Numbered from the stretch's first letter, positions 43,423 through 52,871 are shown. The stretch is DNA of 64,000 bases from JAZQQB01 sp045628865 (GCA_045628865.1 JAZQQB010000064.1:1-64000), one strand, 5' to 3'. Translations and numbers: made by a program. Notes: generated by a model not told the origin, from the sequence alone.

Positions 43423-45459
43423 TTACTGTGCTAAGATCATCATAATCTTATTCGAACGGGCAACAAATTTTGTCATTGCTTCTGGATCTAATGGAGCATG
43501 CTGAAGTAATGCAAGATCATATAACTGTTCACAGATCAATGTTACATTTTCTCCTTCTTTATGCTCTACCAAATACTCTACTAATTTATTATTGGCATTT
43601 AAGATCAATGTCTGACCTTCTTTACCCATAGGTCCTAAATCCATTCCATTCATCGCATACATTCTCATCATATCCTGCATACGTCTACTTTCTTCTGACA
43701 ATGTGATCATAGAAGAAATATCTTTGTTCTTTAACTTTTCTACCTTGATTGCAATGTTATCTTTTTTGATAACTTTTTTGAAAAGCTTTTCAAGCTCTTC
43801 AGTCATAGATTTAATTTCTTCTTCTGTTTTCTTAGAAGTTTTTGCTTTGAAGATATCTGTAATATCCGCATCAATTCTTAAGAATTTGATTCCTTCATTC
43901 TTTGCTTCTAACTGCTGAATAAATGGTTGGTCAATATCGTGTTTCAAAACTACTGCATCCATCTTTGCTTTCTTGAACATATTGACATACTGGCTCTGCT
44001 GTACCGGATCTGTTACATAATAAATGGTTTTTTCTTTCTTCTCGTCTGTTTCAGCTGCTTCATCAGATACAACTTCAGCTTCTACCTTTTCACCAGTTTC
44101 AAGATCTACCGCATTACCCTCTTCATCCACATCAATTGGTTTTACTTCTAAACATTCTGGTAATGTAACGTATTTATCATCTAAGTTTTTAAAGAGGATA
44201 TAATCTGTCATCTTTTCGCAGAATTTCTCATCCTTTAAGCATCCATATTTTACAAATGGACTGATATCATCCCAATACTTCTCGTATTCCTCTTTTTCAG
44301 TCTTGCATAAGCCTGCAAGTTTATCTGCAATCTTCTTTGTAATATAATCCTGGATTTTCTTTACAAAGCCATCATTCTGCAATGCTGATCGAGATACATT
44401 CAGTGGAAGATCCGGGCAATCGATCACACCCTTTAATAACATCATAAATTCTGGAATTACTTCCTTGATGTTATCTGCAACGAATACCTGATTATTGTAT
44501 AACTTAATGGTGCCCTCTGCTGATTCATACTGTAAATTGATCTTAGGGAAGTATAAAATACCCTTTAAGTTAAATGGATAATCCATATTCAAATGAATCC
44601 AAAACAATGGTTCTTTGTAATCATGAAATACTTTACGATAAAACTCAAGATACTGCTCCTTAGTACACTCACTAGGAGTCTTTGTCCATAAAGGCTGTGT
44701 GTCATTTAAACTTTCTGGGCGTTTCTTAATCTTTAATTTCTCTTCTTCGCCTTCTTTTACAGTTTCAATTACTTCATCTGTATCAAGCTTATCCTCAGGT
44801 TTAATCGTCTGTGTCTGTGGTTCCCCATCTGTCTTTGTTAAAAAGATTTCTGTTGGCATGAAAGAACAATACTTTGTAATTACTTCCCTTGCTTCATATT
44901 CATTACAGAACTTCAAACACTCTTCGTTTAAGAATAGAGTAATCTTTGTTCCTGGGGTTTCCCATGTACCCTCTTCCATGGTAAATTCTGTTCCGCCATC
45001 GCATTCCCAATGAACTGGCTTCGCATTTTTCTTGTAAGACAATGTATCGATATGAACCTGATCGGAAACCATAAATGCAGAATAGAATCCCAAACCAAAA
45101 TGACCAATGATCTGATCATCATTTGTCTTATCCTTATATTTTGTAATAAAATCTGTTGCACCAGAAAAAGCAATCTGATTGATATACTGATCTACTTCCT
45201 CTTCTGTCATACCGATACCATTATCGATAATTTCAATTGTTTTCTTGGTTGAATTCACATTCACCTGAATCTTTGGTTTATATCCATCAGGGAGTGTATA
45301 CTCTCCCATCATATCTAATTTCTTTAACTTTGTGATTGCATCACAACCATTTGAAATCAACTCTCTGTAAAAAATATCGTGATCAGAATATAACCACTTT
45401 TTAATGATTGGAAAAATATTTTCACTATTGATTGATAAACTACCTTGTCTTGTTGCCAT
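43423..45459 (-). CDS. htpG: HSP90 chaperone HtpG
   Basis: About 678 residues from MATRQG at 45459; an in-frame ATG 11 codons earlier is less likely. GHKL ATPase motifs: ISNGCDAITKLKKL, EIIDNGIGMT, GHFGLGFYSAF. The middle domain (FWIHLNMDYPF, LPLNVSRSALQ) and C-terminal dimerisation domain are complete. The charged linker is Glu/Asp-rich (about 455-490). It is an ATP-driven client chaperone. A perfect CIRCE precedes it, so HrcA repression (class I heat shock) is expected. Confidence 0.97.
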   Translation of the reverse strand: MATRQGSLSINSENIFPIIKKWLYSDHDIFYRELISNGCDAITKLKKLDMMGEYTLPDGYKPKIQVNVNSTKKTIEIIDNGIGMTEEEVDQYINQIAFSGATDFITKYKDKTNDDQIIGHFGLGFYSAFMVSDQVHIDTLSYKKNAKPVHWECDGGTEFTMEEGTWETPGTKITLFLNEECLKFCNEYEAREVITKYCSFMPTEIFLTKTDGEPQTQTIKPEDKLDTDEVIETVKEGEEEKLKIKKRPESLNDTQPLWTKTPSECTKEQYLEFYRKVFHDYKEPLFWIHLNMDYPFNLKGILYFPKINLQYESAEGTIKLYNNQVFVADNIKEVIPEFMMLLKGVIDCPDLPLNVSRSALQNDGFVKKIQDYITKKIADKLAGLCKTEKEEYEKYWDDISPFVKYGCLKDEKFCEKMTDYILFKNLDDKYVTLPECLEVKPIDVDEEGNAVDLETGEKVEAEVVSDEAAETDEKKEKTIYYVTDPVQQSQYVNMFKKAKMDAVVLKHDIDQPFIQQLEAKNEGIKFLRIDADITDIFKAKTSKKTEEEIKSMTEELEKLFKKVIKKDNIAIKVEKLKNKDISSMITLSEESRRMQDMMRMYAMNGMDLGPMGKEGQTLILNANNKLVEYLVEHKEGENVTLICEQLYDLALLQHAPLDPEAMTKFVARSNKIMMILAQ

Positions 45460-45502
45460 GTCTTCACATCCCTTTCTCTTTTTTATATCCATTCTAAAAA
45501 AT

Positions 45503-45531
45503 AGTTTAGTCTTTCACCAATAAAAAGTCAA
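45503..45531 (-). promoter_or_regulatory. htpG promoter
   Basis: TTGACT (45526-45531), 17 nt, TAAACT (45503-45508) on the minus strand, about 45-70 nt before the start. Confidence 0.75.
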
Positions 45532-45538
45532 TACGAAA

Positions 45539-45565
45539 TTAGCACTCATTTAATATGAGTGCTAA
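45539..45565 (-). promoter_or_regulatory. CIRCE element (HrcA operator)
   Basis: TTAGCACTC, 9 nt, GAGTGCTAA: a perfect match to the CIRCE consensus. It lies 7 nt upstream of the htpG -35 rather than downstream of the promoter. Confidence 0.97.
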
Positions 45566-45624
45566 TAATTTACCGTTACCCCTGTAAATATAAGGGTTTT
45601 GGGGATTATTAAATTTTTCTAAAC

Positions 45625-46689
45625 TTACTGAAAATATGAATTGTACACATCAAAAAGAGAAGCAGTTTGCACTTGCTCATCTTCAATAAAGGTTATTTCA
45701 TCCCAGCTATCGTGATTAATATACTTAGTTAAACTTAAAACATACTCATCGTAAACCTCATTAAATGCCTCATTCTTTCGCTTTTCCAGAATTTTTTCCT
45801 TATTCACATTTGTTTCATCCTCATCAAAGTTACTCAAACATTTAATGATGTGATATCCGTAATCAGTCTGAACAATTCCACTGACTTCATCAGTATCTAA
45901 ATTGTATGCTGCAGTTTCAAAGGTTTCATCCATATCCCCTTTACCGAAGGAATAGATACTCTTGCTGTCTTCGTTGTATTCTTCAACAAGATCATCAAAT
46001 TCATACCCTTGTTCCAATAATTCTATGACACACTTCGCCTTTTCATATGCAAGCTTTTTTTCACTCTCCGTATATTCAAGGCGTTCTCCATTTTCATCCA
46101 AATAATATGTTTTGATCAGTATTGTTTCAACCTTAATACTTCTCGCCTCGTCATCACTGATTTCAGGATTTACATCCTGAATGATATAATCGTACACCTT
46201 GGTAGCCAATAAGTACTCACTGTAAATTTCAACAACAGTATCCTTTGTAATTCCCATTTTCTTTACTTCTGTATCATTTAAGCTCTGAAAATATTCTGTT
46301 GCTGCTGTTTCTATTTTGGCCTTCTCCTCATCAGTTAATACAATCTCATATTCTCTTGCTAGAAGCTGCATACATTTAATCTGAGCCAAACGCGCCAAAG
46401 CCACATCTTTCACATTATCTTGTAATGATTCATCCTCTAGGGAAGTCTCCCAAATCTGAGCTCCATATACATGTTCATACTGATTCTGCATATTTGTTAA
46501 ATACAACATCATTTCAGGCTTATAGCAGCTTTGATTTTCAATTCGAAAAATTTCATCCTGTGAAAAACCTGTTGTCAAAACATATTTTACATTCTCATCC
46601 TTACCAGCCAATCCACATCCTGCAATTGGAAGAATCAACGCAGCTGACAGAATAAAAGCCAGTTTTCTATTTACTGATTTGATTCGCAT
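45625..46689 (-). CDS. PrsA-like lipoprotein peptidyl-prolyl isomerase
   Basis: 354 residues. Signal peptide with lipobox IAGC (Cys about 25). A SurA/PrsA-type N-domain is followed by a parvulin domain at about 183-292 (IKVETILIKTYYL, FDDLVEEYNEDSK, VSGIVQTDYGYHIIKC). It is an extracellular foldase for secreted proteins. It lies 28 nt after the class B sortase gene at the end of the surface-fibre gene run, so it is probably its dedicated foldase. Confidence 0.88.
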   Translation of the reverse strand: MRIKSVNRKLAFILSAALILPIAGCGLAGKDENVKYVLTTGFSQDEIFRIENQSCYKPEMMLYLTNMQNQYEHVYGAQIWETSLEDESLQDNVKDVALARLAQIKCMQLLAREYEIVLTDEEKAKIETAATEYFQSLNDTEVKKMGITKDTVVEIYSEYLLATKVYDYIIQDVNPEISDDEARSIKVETILIKTYYLDENGERLEYTESEKKLAYEKAKCVIELLEQGYEFDDLVEEYNEDSKSIYSFGKGDMDETFETAAYNLDTDEVSGIVQTDYGYHIIKCLSNFDEDETNVNKEKILEKRKNEAFNEVYDEYVLSLTKYINHDSWDEITFIEDEQVQTASLFDVYNSYFQ

Positions 46690-46717
46690 TCCTTATCCTC
46701 CCCTGGTATATTTCATA

Positions 46718-47488
46718 TCAGTCTTTTGTTCGACGAACCTCAATCAACTTACCATGCACAACAAATCTATTCTCTGTATGTGTAGTACAGGTTGATAATG
46801 TCACAATCTGATCCTCATTATTTACTTCAACCCCTGTGTCATACCAGGAAGCTTCACAAATCGAGCGAATAAACTGCATATATTGTTCATCTGGTGAAAA
46901 ACCAACTGTATAAACACTACCATATGCATCCGTATCATGGCAAGAAAATATCTGATATCGATAGATATATTCGTCTGTATATATTGTAAAAAATTCATTT
47001 CCATGGTAGAAATCTTCTTGTTTGTAATTCTTAAGTTGTCCAAACATAGATCCATTTCTCATATTATGACCATAAATAATAGGATGGTACTCCATAAAAT
47101 CTCCACTATTTTCAGAATCCATAAAAATACTTCCTGCAGTAACTGATTCCTTCAAATAATTCGTTCGAATATATTCCTCATTGGAATCTCCATACAAAAT
47201 CGGATAACTAATGTCCAGTTCATCAAAGCGAATCCATCCCACAATATCTGGATTCAAATACTTTAACTGTTCAAAATCAACAGTCACACCATACTGTTGA
47301 TACCAATCTAGTTCATCTTTTTCATAGTGTGAATTGACACCATCACCACTATTTACTTTTCTAATCACCAGTTGTTCTAATTTTTCATAAACCTGATTCG
47401 CCTGATTTCTTTTCCAAAGATCTATTCCTATCAACAATACAAGTGCACATATGATTATGATTAGAATTAATCTAATAGCTTTCTTCAT
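46718..47488 (-). CDS. srtB: Class B sortase
   Basis: 256 residues. Membrane anchor about 4-23. The sortase catalytic set is His141 (IIYGHNMRNG), Cys234 (TLSTCTTHTENR) and Arg241. The long N-terminal helices and the insert between strands (about 190-225) are typical of class B. It cleaves a sorting signal and links the protein to the wall or to another subunit. Candidate substrate: the KTGD-type tail inside the protein at 54676. It is followed by the PrsA-like gene and preceded by the 56-residue module protein. Confidence 0.92.
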   Translation of the reverse strand: MKKAIRLILIIIICALVLLIGIDLWKRNQANQVYEKLEQLVIRKVNSGDGVNSHYEKDELDWYQQYGVTVDFEQLKYLNPDIVGWIRFDELDISYPILYGDSNEEYIRTNYLKESVTAGSIFMDSENSGDFMEYHPIIYGHNMRNGSMFGQLKNYKQEDFYHGNEFFTIYTDEYIYRYQIFSCHDTDAYGSVYTVGFSPDEQYMQFIRSICEASWYDTGVEVNNEDQIVTLSTCTTHTENRFVVHGKLIEVRRTKD

Positions 47489-47548
47489 TTTTCACACTTA
47501 TCCCCATTTTCTTTCATTCCAATTCATCATACCATATTACGAAAGAAA

Positions 47549-47572
47549 AGAGAAAGCTATTCAACTTTCTCT
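47549..47572 (-). terminator. Hairpin between the 56-residue gene and sortase gene
   Basis: Stem AGAGAAAG/CTTTCTCT with an 8-nt loop, then TTTCTTTCG on the minus strand. It may attenuate rather than fully stop the transcript ahead of the sortase gene. Confidence 0.55.
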
Positions 47573-47588
47573 TTCTCACTTCTTCTAT

Positions 47589-47759
47589 CTAGCTGGCAAT
47601 TGTAGACTCCATCAATTTCAATAACTCCATTGTACTTCTAAAATACTCTTTTCGATTACCTTCTACCCATGTAATCATTCCTTGCCACGTATGATTCTCT
47701 GTACTCTTAATTTCTACGTAAAAACTCTGCTCGCCACGTGTACAGGTAAAATTCTCCAT
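47589..47759 (-). CDS. 56-residue single-module protein, unknown function
   Basis: Start ATG at 47759 with a very strong site AAGGAGGAG 7 nt upstream; stop TAG at 47589-47591. The product opens MENFTCTRGEQSFYVEIKST and is essentially one module (about 12-54): a beta strand, Trp25-Gln26-Gly27, then FRSTMELLKLM. The same module occurs twice in the protein at 52872 (WQG at 116-118, FCSEMELLREL). There is no signal peptide, so it is cytosolic. It lies between sipW and the sortase gene. It is too short to appear in most gene calls, but site strength and homology support it. Confidence 0.85.
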   Translation of the reverse strand: MENFTCTRGEQSFYVEIKSTENHTWQGMITWVEGNRKEYFRSTMELLKLMESTIAS

Positions 47760-47792
47760 CTGTGACTCCTCCTTATTTTCCTATCCTTATTA

Positions 47793-48191
47793 CTATTTAT
47801 GAAAGAATGCGATCGGTTTTCCAATAAAAGGAATGTGATACAGCACCTTTCCTACCAAATGATCCTCATCAACAAGAAATGCATCATAATCAATATTCGC
47901 ATCGCCTTTCGTAGTAAAAGAATCATCTGAAATACATATTACTCGATGAGTTGTATAAGTCCCATGCCTGTCTTCAAATGTTATGATATCACCAATCTGA
48001 ACTTCATCCATTGAACATGGCTTTATACAAATCATATCACCTTGTTTGAACGTTGGTTCCATACTATCTGTCATGACAACAAGATTACTCCATCCAAGAA
48101 TTGGTGGAAGAATCAAGATAACAGCTAATATAACAACCCCCGCAGTCAGTAGTCCAAACAAAGCCCTCTTAACTATCTTTTCTTTATTCAT
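47793..48191 (-). CDS. sipW: SipW-type signal peptidase I
   Basis: 132 residues, ER/SipW subfamily: nucleophile Ser43 in TDSMEPTF, general base His82 in TTHRVI (Lys in ordinary bacterial enzymes), and acidic GDAN at 96-99. An N-terminal membrane helix (about 10-32) is clear. In Bacillus, SipW processes TasA and TapA. The TasA-like gene lies 5 nt upstream here, and a second TasA-like gene is at 56688. Confidence 0.93.
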   Translation of the reverse strand: MNKEKIVKRALFGLLTAGVVILAVILILPPILGWSNLVVMTDSMEPTFKQGDMICIKPCSMDEVQIGDIITFEDRHGTYTTHRVICISDDSFTTKGDANIDYDAFLVDEDHLVGKVLYHIPFIGKPIAFFHK

Positions 48192-48196
48192 AGTTG

Positions 48197-48763
48197 CTAT
48201 TCACTCGTATATTTTTCATATTCTTGAAATGAATCTAAAATAGCTTTCATTGGATCCTTGGAATCTATTTCATAGATTACCTGAACAGACTCTTCATATG
48301 CCATAATATCCACAGCAACGCTTGACAACTGCATGTTCTGCAAAAGTTCTGAATTGATCAAATATCCACTATGTAAAGCTTCTGTAGATTTCCCTGCTTC
48401 TAATACCCTTCTATAGTAATAGTAGGAATAATCCACCTTACCATCTTGATTCTCATCTACTTTCACTTCATACCAATCATTAGAATTAAAATCATCCAAA
48501 ACCACTGCATTGATCAGTTCCTGTGGAGAGGTACTGATTCTTACTCTAACATAGCATTCAGAGTTTCCAGTATTTTTTACAGTGATTACTTTCTTATCTA
48601 CAAGATCAATCTGTTCCTCAATTTCTGTATCAATCTTTACAATTTTAAATGTAGTGGATTCCTTATCCTGACTTGTAAAATATGCATTCGCACCAATGGA
48701 AGCAATTCCTACAAGTGCAATAACACCAGCTAAAGCAAGGACTATTTTTTTACTTTTTCGCAT
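48197..48763 (-). CDS. TasA/camelysin-like exported protein
   Basis: 188 residues. N-terminus MRKSKKIVLALAGVIALVGI followed by GANAYFTSQDKESTTFKI is a SipW-dependent signal peptide with cleavage near Ala26-28. The mature protein is a beta-sandwich-like domain (VITVKNTGNSECYVRVRIS). TasA/CalY proteins form biofilm fibres. It is coupled to sipW and follows the giant fibro-slime gene, with GGGGGG as ribosome site. Confidence 0.85.
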   Translation of the reverse strand: MRKSKKIVLALAGVIALVGIASIGANAYFTSQDKESTTFKIVKIDTEIEEQIDLVDKKVITVKNTGNSECYVRVRISTSPQELINAVVLDDFNSNDWYEVKVDENQDGKVDYSYYYYRRVLEAGKSTEALHSGYLINSELLQNMQLSSVAVDIMAYEESVQVIYEIDSKDPMKAILDSFQEYEKYTSE

Positions 48764-48781
48764 CTGTTATTCCCCCCATTC

Positions 48782-51700
48782 TTAATTTGATGGATAAACT
48801 TTTCTGACATCATTTAAATAGTCTTGATCGATTTCCATCAGTCCTCCATTGATAATGATAAATTTATTGACTACAACATCTGTATCAGAATCATAATACT
48901 CTAATACTTTCTTGTTATATGCTGTTGCATATCCTTTGAAAATACGATTTACATCATCTTCTGGAATAATTAGAGATTCCTGTTCGTACTGAGGAACCAT
49001 AAATGTAAATGTTGGAGCAATACCATTGTTTGAGCAAGCAACTACAATCTGTTCCTCATTGATCGTATTCTCTAATATCGCTGGTGCAACATTAACATCA
49101 GTGTAACTATCCAACTGATATCTGATGGTTGATAGTTCATTTAATGTATATGTACCTTTATGAAGTCCCGTAAATGTTACAGATGCATATGCCTTTTCAT
49201 CACCCTCAGTCAGTTGATTCTTTGTAAATCTTACTGATTTATAATAGGTTTCTCCATTATCTCCGATCAGTTGGAATGTAAAGATTGGATCTCCCGTTGA
49301 AAAATCAAGTGCATTCACATCGACTTCTTTTGTAACCGTTACCTCAGCTGTAAATACATATACTCTGTAAGATGAATTCATTTCATAATGCTGAGAAATA
49401 TCATTCACAAAAAACTGTTTACCGTTATCCGTTTCTATAGTCATTTCCTTGGTTGTCTGATTTCCTCTGCTATTTAGCTTAAATGAAATCCTAAAATTGT
49501 ACACTGTGTCCTGATATGGTCTCTCACTACGAATATCCTCAGCAGTCATCCTAACAATTTCATTATTCACAATCTGATAGAAATAGTAGTCTGTAACTGT
49601 AATATCCCGAATATCTGTATACTGCCCGATTCCGGTAAGCACTCCTTCTGAATCAACTGTAATAAACTGATTCAAATCATCCTTAGTAAAATACTGGGCA
49701 AGTGATTCTCCCTTAAAAATAACATCATAAGAACCGGCAATATCTGTTGGAATTTTTACATTTACATGTGGTAATGGTAATGTAACATCCTTCTTATTTC
49801 CCTCTTTATCCGGATATGTAATCTTAGAATCTCCATATACATTGGTTGGAACATCATTTCCACCAAAATAGGTATTCCTTGCAACTACATTGATCTTCCT
49901 TTCCCATGTATTTCCTGCTGTACCATATTGAATTGTCTGTCCTGACCATGTAACAACATAATATGGATAATTATCTGTAGGTAATGTAACAGTTGCATTA
50001 CCGCCTTCGTCAGATGTAAGTCTTGCAATCTCATCTGTTGTGATCATAAATCGATTGTCAATTACATCCTTAATCACTGCATTGGTGATATCAATTCCAA
50101 CTGGAGCAAGTTTTCTTCCATTCACAGTTCTTGTTGTAGTTGATGTAGAATTAGCACCAATTGTAATTTCATACGTTCTATCATCCCAATTCACAAGTTT
50201 CGCTGTCTTTGTACCATTTACACGATAGCTATTCTGAGATGTTTCTACCGGATATGCATCTAAGTTGAATTTCATCTTACAATTTGATTCATAATCACCA
50301 CGTTCCGTATAGAAGATTCTTAACGTATGCATCGTCTTTGCATTATCAAAATAACCTTCACCAAAGATATCCTCTAAATGAGTGGTGTAATTATCAGTTG
50401 CTGTATTCTCGGCTGTAAAAGAGCCATCTGCGTTCTGAATCAGCTTTGCAGATCTTGAAACACATACATCTCCTGTTTCAAAATTGATAGTTCCACTTAC
50501 CCTTCCATGAATACCACCAATATCAAGAACCAGCTTATCATCGATAAATACCCATACATCATCATCGCCAGCGAATTCATAAATAATCGGATTTCCATTT
50601 CTATCTGTACCAGTTTCATTCATGGTAAATCCCACTGCAAGGTTCATACCAAAATGAACGTCTTTTTTATTCATTTCTTTCGCAAATGGCCAGAATCCTG
50701 CAAGATTCCATGCTCCCTTAGATTCATTGTTATGATATAAGGTATAGCCTTTCAATGTATCATTTACATAAAATTCATCATTAGCAAGAACGCTCATGTT
50801 ATCCGAATCAAATACATAATATCCATCCTGATATAAAAATGGAAAATCAACATTGGTATATGTTCGTTTTGCCAACTCACCATTGTAATAAATATTTCCA
50901 AATTCACCAGACGTAGAGAAAAGTCTTGCTGCATTCACGTTAAATACGGGTTCTAGGGAATCCTTATTTAATTCACTCTGAACAATTCCTGCTAAGGCTG
51001 CATCATAGCTTGCACTGTTTTTGCTTCTAAATGCATTATTGATGTTATAGCAAGCCGCCCCTGCTCCTTTATTAAACTCCAGATATTCTTTCGAACTAGT
51101 TACCTGGAAATACTCTTTTGTATAAGCATTTAATGGTTCAGCTGTATAGTTAAACATATTGGCTTTAAAACTAAATACCTGACCGTCCTGTCCGATATAC
51201 TCTGACATCAAAGTACAGTTTTCTACTGCCTTTTGTAATTTAGCCCTTGTATCATCATCTACATTTTTTAATGCAAACACATACTTACCAATATGAGATG
51301 TTTGGAAACTAACGGTTGTATCATTCTCAATAGTAAATGCAATCTCAGTTAATGTAGCATCATTGATTTCATATAAGCTTAATCCTGTAAAGGAAGTTGT
51401 TGTAAAAATTCTTACTGTTACTTCTTCTTCGAAGAGTGTAATCCAGTTCTCTGCTGGGGACATTGGATTTTCAATGTCATCCGGGTTTTCAATATCTTCT
51501 GGGTTCTCTACATCTTCAGGATTCTCTATATCTTCTGGATTTTCTTTTACTTCAACCAATGAAAGTATAGAATCTTTAACTGGCTGTGCATCATCTAGCA
51601 TATAAGATGCTACGTTTGGTGTTGCATCCCCGCCATTTATTGGGACATTCCCACTATCTCCTGGATTTTCCTCAGATGGTTTCTCGTCAGATGGCTTCTC

Positions 51701-52558
51701 GTCGGATGGCTTCTCCTCAGATGGCTTCTCCTCAGATGGCTTCTCGTCAGTTGGCTTCTCGTCGGATGGCTTCTCCTCAGATGGCTTCTCGTCGGATGGC
51801 TTCTCGTCGGATGGCTTCTCGTCAGTTGGTTTCTCTTCAGGTGATGTTGTATCATGACCACCTGGCTGACTGCCTGTATGACTACCCGGTTGTGTTCCTG
51901 ACTGATTGCTTGTATGATTTCCTGACTGATTGCCTGTATGACCACCTGGCTGTCCACTTGATGGATTTCCAGTTTCTACACCCGATGAGCCAGACACCTC
52001 GCTTGATCCATTAGCAGTGTTAACGTCAGTTGCTTCTTCCTCCAGTTCACCTGCATCATCTTGTCCAGAATAATGTTCTCTATATCCACTATGATTATCA
52101 GCAGCTATGATTGGATCAACAAACTCTTCTTCTTCTACGATCTTTTCTGTTTCTTTTACAGATAACTCAAATAGAACTGGATCAGTTAATGCAACATTGT
52201 TATAAACTTGATACTGATTGATCAGTTCTGCGTATTCGTCTATATTTAATGGATTAACTGATAATGTATAATCTGAAGAATCCTGAAATATGCGTCTACT
52301 TCCCTCAACCACAATAGTATAACCAGCGTTAGAAGCTATTAAATCTCCTGATATTCTAGCCACTTCACTATCATTCCAGTCATCAATTTGAGGTTCTACA
52401 GCTTTATCTCCCAAATCCACTGGTGAATTCGAATCAACACTATTCTCACCAGTTTCCTCAGCAGAAGACCCAATTCTGGATGAATCTGCAAATAAAAGAG
52501 CCAAACATAATGCATATACCGCAAAACGTTTCGCCACACGAATCAATTCTTTCCCCAT
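48782..52558 (-). CDS. Giant fibro-slime domain surface protein with Pro/Lys-rich repeats
   Basis: 1258 residues. Signal peptide (about 1-33, AVYALCLALLFADSSRIGSSA). A Ser/Gly/Asn linker leads to tandem (D/E)EKP(S/T) pentads at about 241-298 and ENPED(I/V) hexads at about 339-365. A PA14-like fibro-slime domain is at about 580-765 (FAGDDDVWVFIDDKLVLDIGGIHG). Ig-like or Cna-B-type segments follow, the last at about 1075-1165 (TVTKEVDVNALDFSTG). There is no LPXTG or C-terminal membrane helix (ends RKVYPSN), so anchoring is by another route. GGAGGG precedes the ATG. Its transcript should start near 52790, giving a ~235-nt leader. Confidence 0.85.
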   Translation of the reverse strand: MGKELIRVAKRFAVYALCLALLFADSSRIGSSAEETGENSVDSNSPVDLGDKAVEPQIDDWNDSEVARISGDLIASNAGYTIVVEGSRRIFQDSSDYTLSVNPLNIDEYAELINQYQVYNNVALTDPVLFELSVKETEKIVEEEEFVDPIIAADNHSGYREHYSGQDDAGELEEEATDVNTANGSSEVSGSSGVETGNPSSGQPGGHTGNQSGNHTSNQSGTQPGSHTGSQPGGHDTTSPEEKPTDEKPSDEKPSDEKPSEEKPSDEKPTDEKPSEEKPSEEKPSDEKPSDEKPSEENPGDSGNVPINGGDATPNVASYMLDDAQPVKDSILSLVEVKENPEDIENPEDVENPEDIENPDDIENPMSPAENWITLFEEEVTVRIFTTTSFTGLSLYEINDATLTEIAFTIENDTTVSFQTSHIGKYVFALKNVDDDTRAKLQKAVENCTLMSEYIGQDGQVFSFKANMFNYTAEPLNAYTKEYFQVTSSKEYLEFNKGAGAACYNINNAFRSKNSASYDAALAGIVQSELNKDSLEPVFNVNAARLFSTSGEFGNIYYNGELAKRTYTNVDFPFLYQDGYYVFDSDNMSVLANDEFYVNDTLKGYTLYHNNESKGAWNLAGFWPFAKEMNKKDVHFGMNLAVGFTMNETGTDRNGNPIIYEFAGDDDVWVFIDDKLVLDIGGIHGRVSGTINFETGDVCVSRSAKLIQNADGSFTAENTATDNYTTHLEDIFGEGYFDNAKTMHTLRIFYTERGDYESNCKMKFNLDAYPVETSQNSYRVNGTKTAKLVNWDDRTYEITIGANSTSTTTRTVNGRKLAPVGIDITNAVIKDVIDNRFMITTDEIARLTSDEGGNATVTLPTDNYPYYVVTWSGQTIQYGTAGNTWERKINVVARNTYFGGNDVPTNVYGDSKITYPDKEGNKKDVTLPLPHVNVKIPTDIAGSYDVIFKGESLAQYFTKDDLNQFITVDSEGVLTGIGQYTDIRDITVTDYYFYQIVNNEIVRMTAEDIRSERPYQDTVYNFRISFKLNSRGNQTTKEMTIETDNGKQFFVNDISQHYEMNSSYRVYVFTAEVTVTKEVDVNALDFSTGDPIFTFQLIGDNGETYYKSVRFTKNQLTEGDEKAYASVTFTGLHKGTYTLNELSTIRYQLDSYTDVNVAPAILENTINEEQIVVACSNNGIAPTFTFMVPQYEQESLIIPEDDVNRIFKGYATAYNKKVLEYYDSDTDVVVNKFIIINGGLMEIDQDYLNDVRKVYPSN
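51450..51843 (-). repeat. In-frame tandem repeats coding (D/E)EKP(S/T) and ENPED(I/V)
   Basis: 15-bp units across about 51664-51843 and 18-bp units across about 51450-51545, inside the fibro-slime gene. Units are near-identical at DNA level, so slippage could change spacer length without frameshift. Confidence 0.85.
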
Positions 52559-52587
52559 TGTTTTCCCTCCATATTCATTTAAACTCT

Positions 52588-52729
52588 GTAACTATTCAGA
52601 ACCCATTCGCAAAATCGCTGCTTTGCAGCTTTCCTTTTGCTCATGTGGTTACTTCGCCATATAAATTTGCTCATCTGCCTAAATGCAAGCATTCGCAGAA
52701 AGCAAATTTGCATGGCTCTGAATAGTTAC
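52588..52729. repeat. 142-nt structured inverted-repeat element in the fibro-slime gene leader
   Basis: Outer arms GTAACTATTCAGAACC (52588-52603) and GGCTCTGAATAGTTAC (52714-52729) match at 15 of 16. Inner arms AAATTTGCT (52663-52671)/AGCAAATTT (52701-52709) and a GCTG/CAGC hairpin lie within. It fills most of the 313-nt gap 52559-52871, together with the SARP-type promoter and a terminator. No coding sequence seen. Confidence 0.7.
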
Positions 52730-52796
52730 TAAACTCTTATATATCTTTCGAATGGTATCCACTCCCATAGACCGATCTGAAAAATATTCTCTTAAC

Positions 52797-52830
52797 ACTA
52801 TATCAATAGATAGTCACACATGAGTCACAC
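52797..52830 (-). promoter_or_regulatory. SARP-type operator and promoter of the fibro-slime gene
   Basis: On the minus strand GTGTGAC (52824-52830), 4 nt, GTGTGAC (52813-52819), 10 nt, TATAGT (52797-52802). The heptamers are direct repeats at 11-bp period, and the -35 position (ACTCAT) is poor, as expected for an activated promoter. The layout is identical to that at 57511-57544. Confidence 0.75.
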
Positions 52831-52831
52831 G

Positions 52832-52862
52832 AAAAAAATCAGGTTGAAAACCTGATTTTTTT
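52832..52862 (-). terminator. Terminator of the SARP regulator/module-protein transcript
   Basis: Stem AAAAAATCAGGTT/AACCTGATTTTTT with a 3-nt loop and T-run, 10 nt past the stop at 52872. It separates the regulator transcript from the fibro-slime transcript. Confidence 0.9.
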
Positions 52863-52871
52863 CGTCTGCTT

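Noticed and set aside
51664..51843. CRISPR-like short regular repeats
   Set aside because: 15-bp units without spacers, in frame within a coding gene.
51586..52014. Open frames on both strands with repeated Met-Ala-Ser and Thr-Arg-Ser-His motifs
   Set aside because: They are shadows of the (D/E)EKP repeats of the fibro-slime gene, with no ribosome site of their own.
48782..52558. LPXTG-type anchor in the giant surface protein
   Set aside because: The C-terminus has no sorting motif, hydrophobic helix or basic tail.
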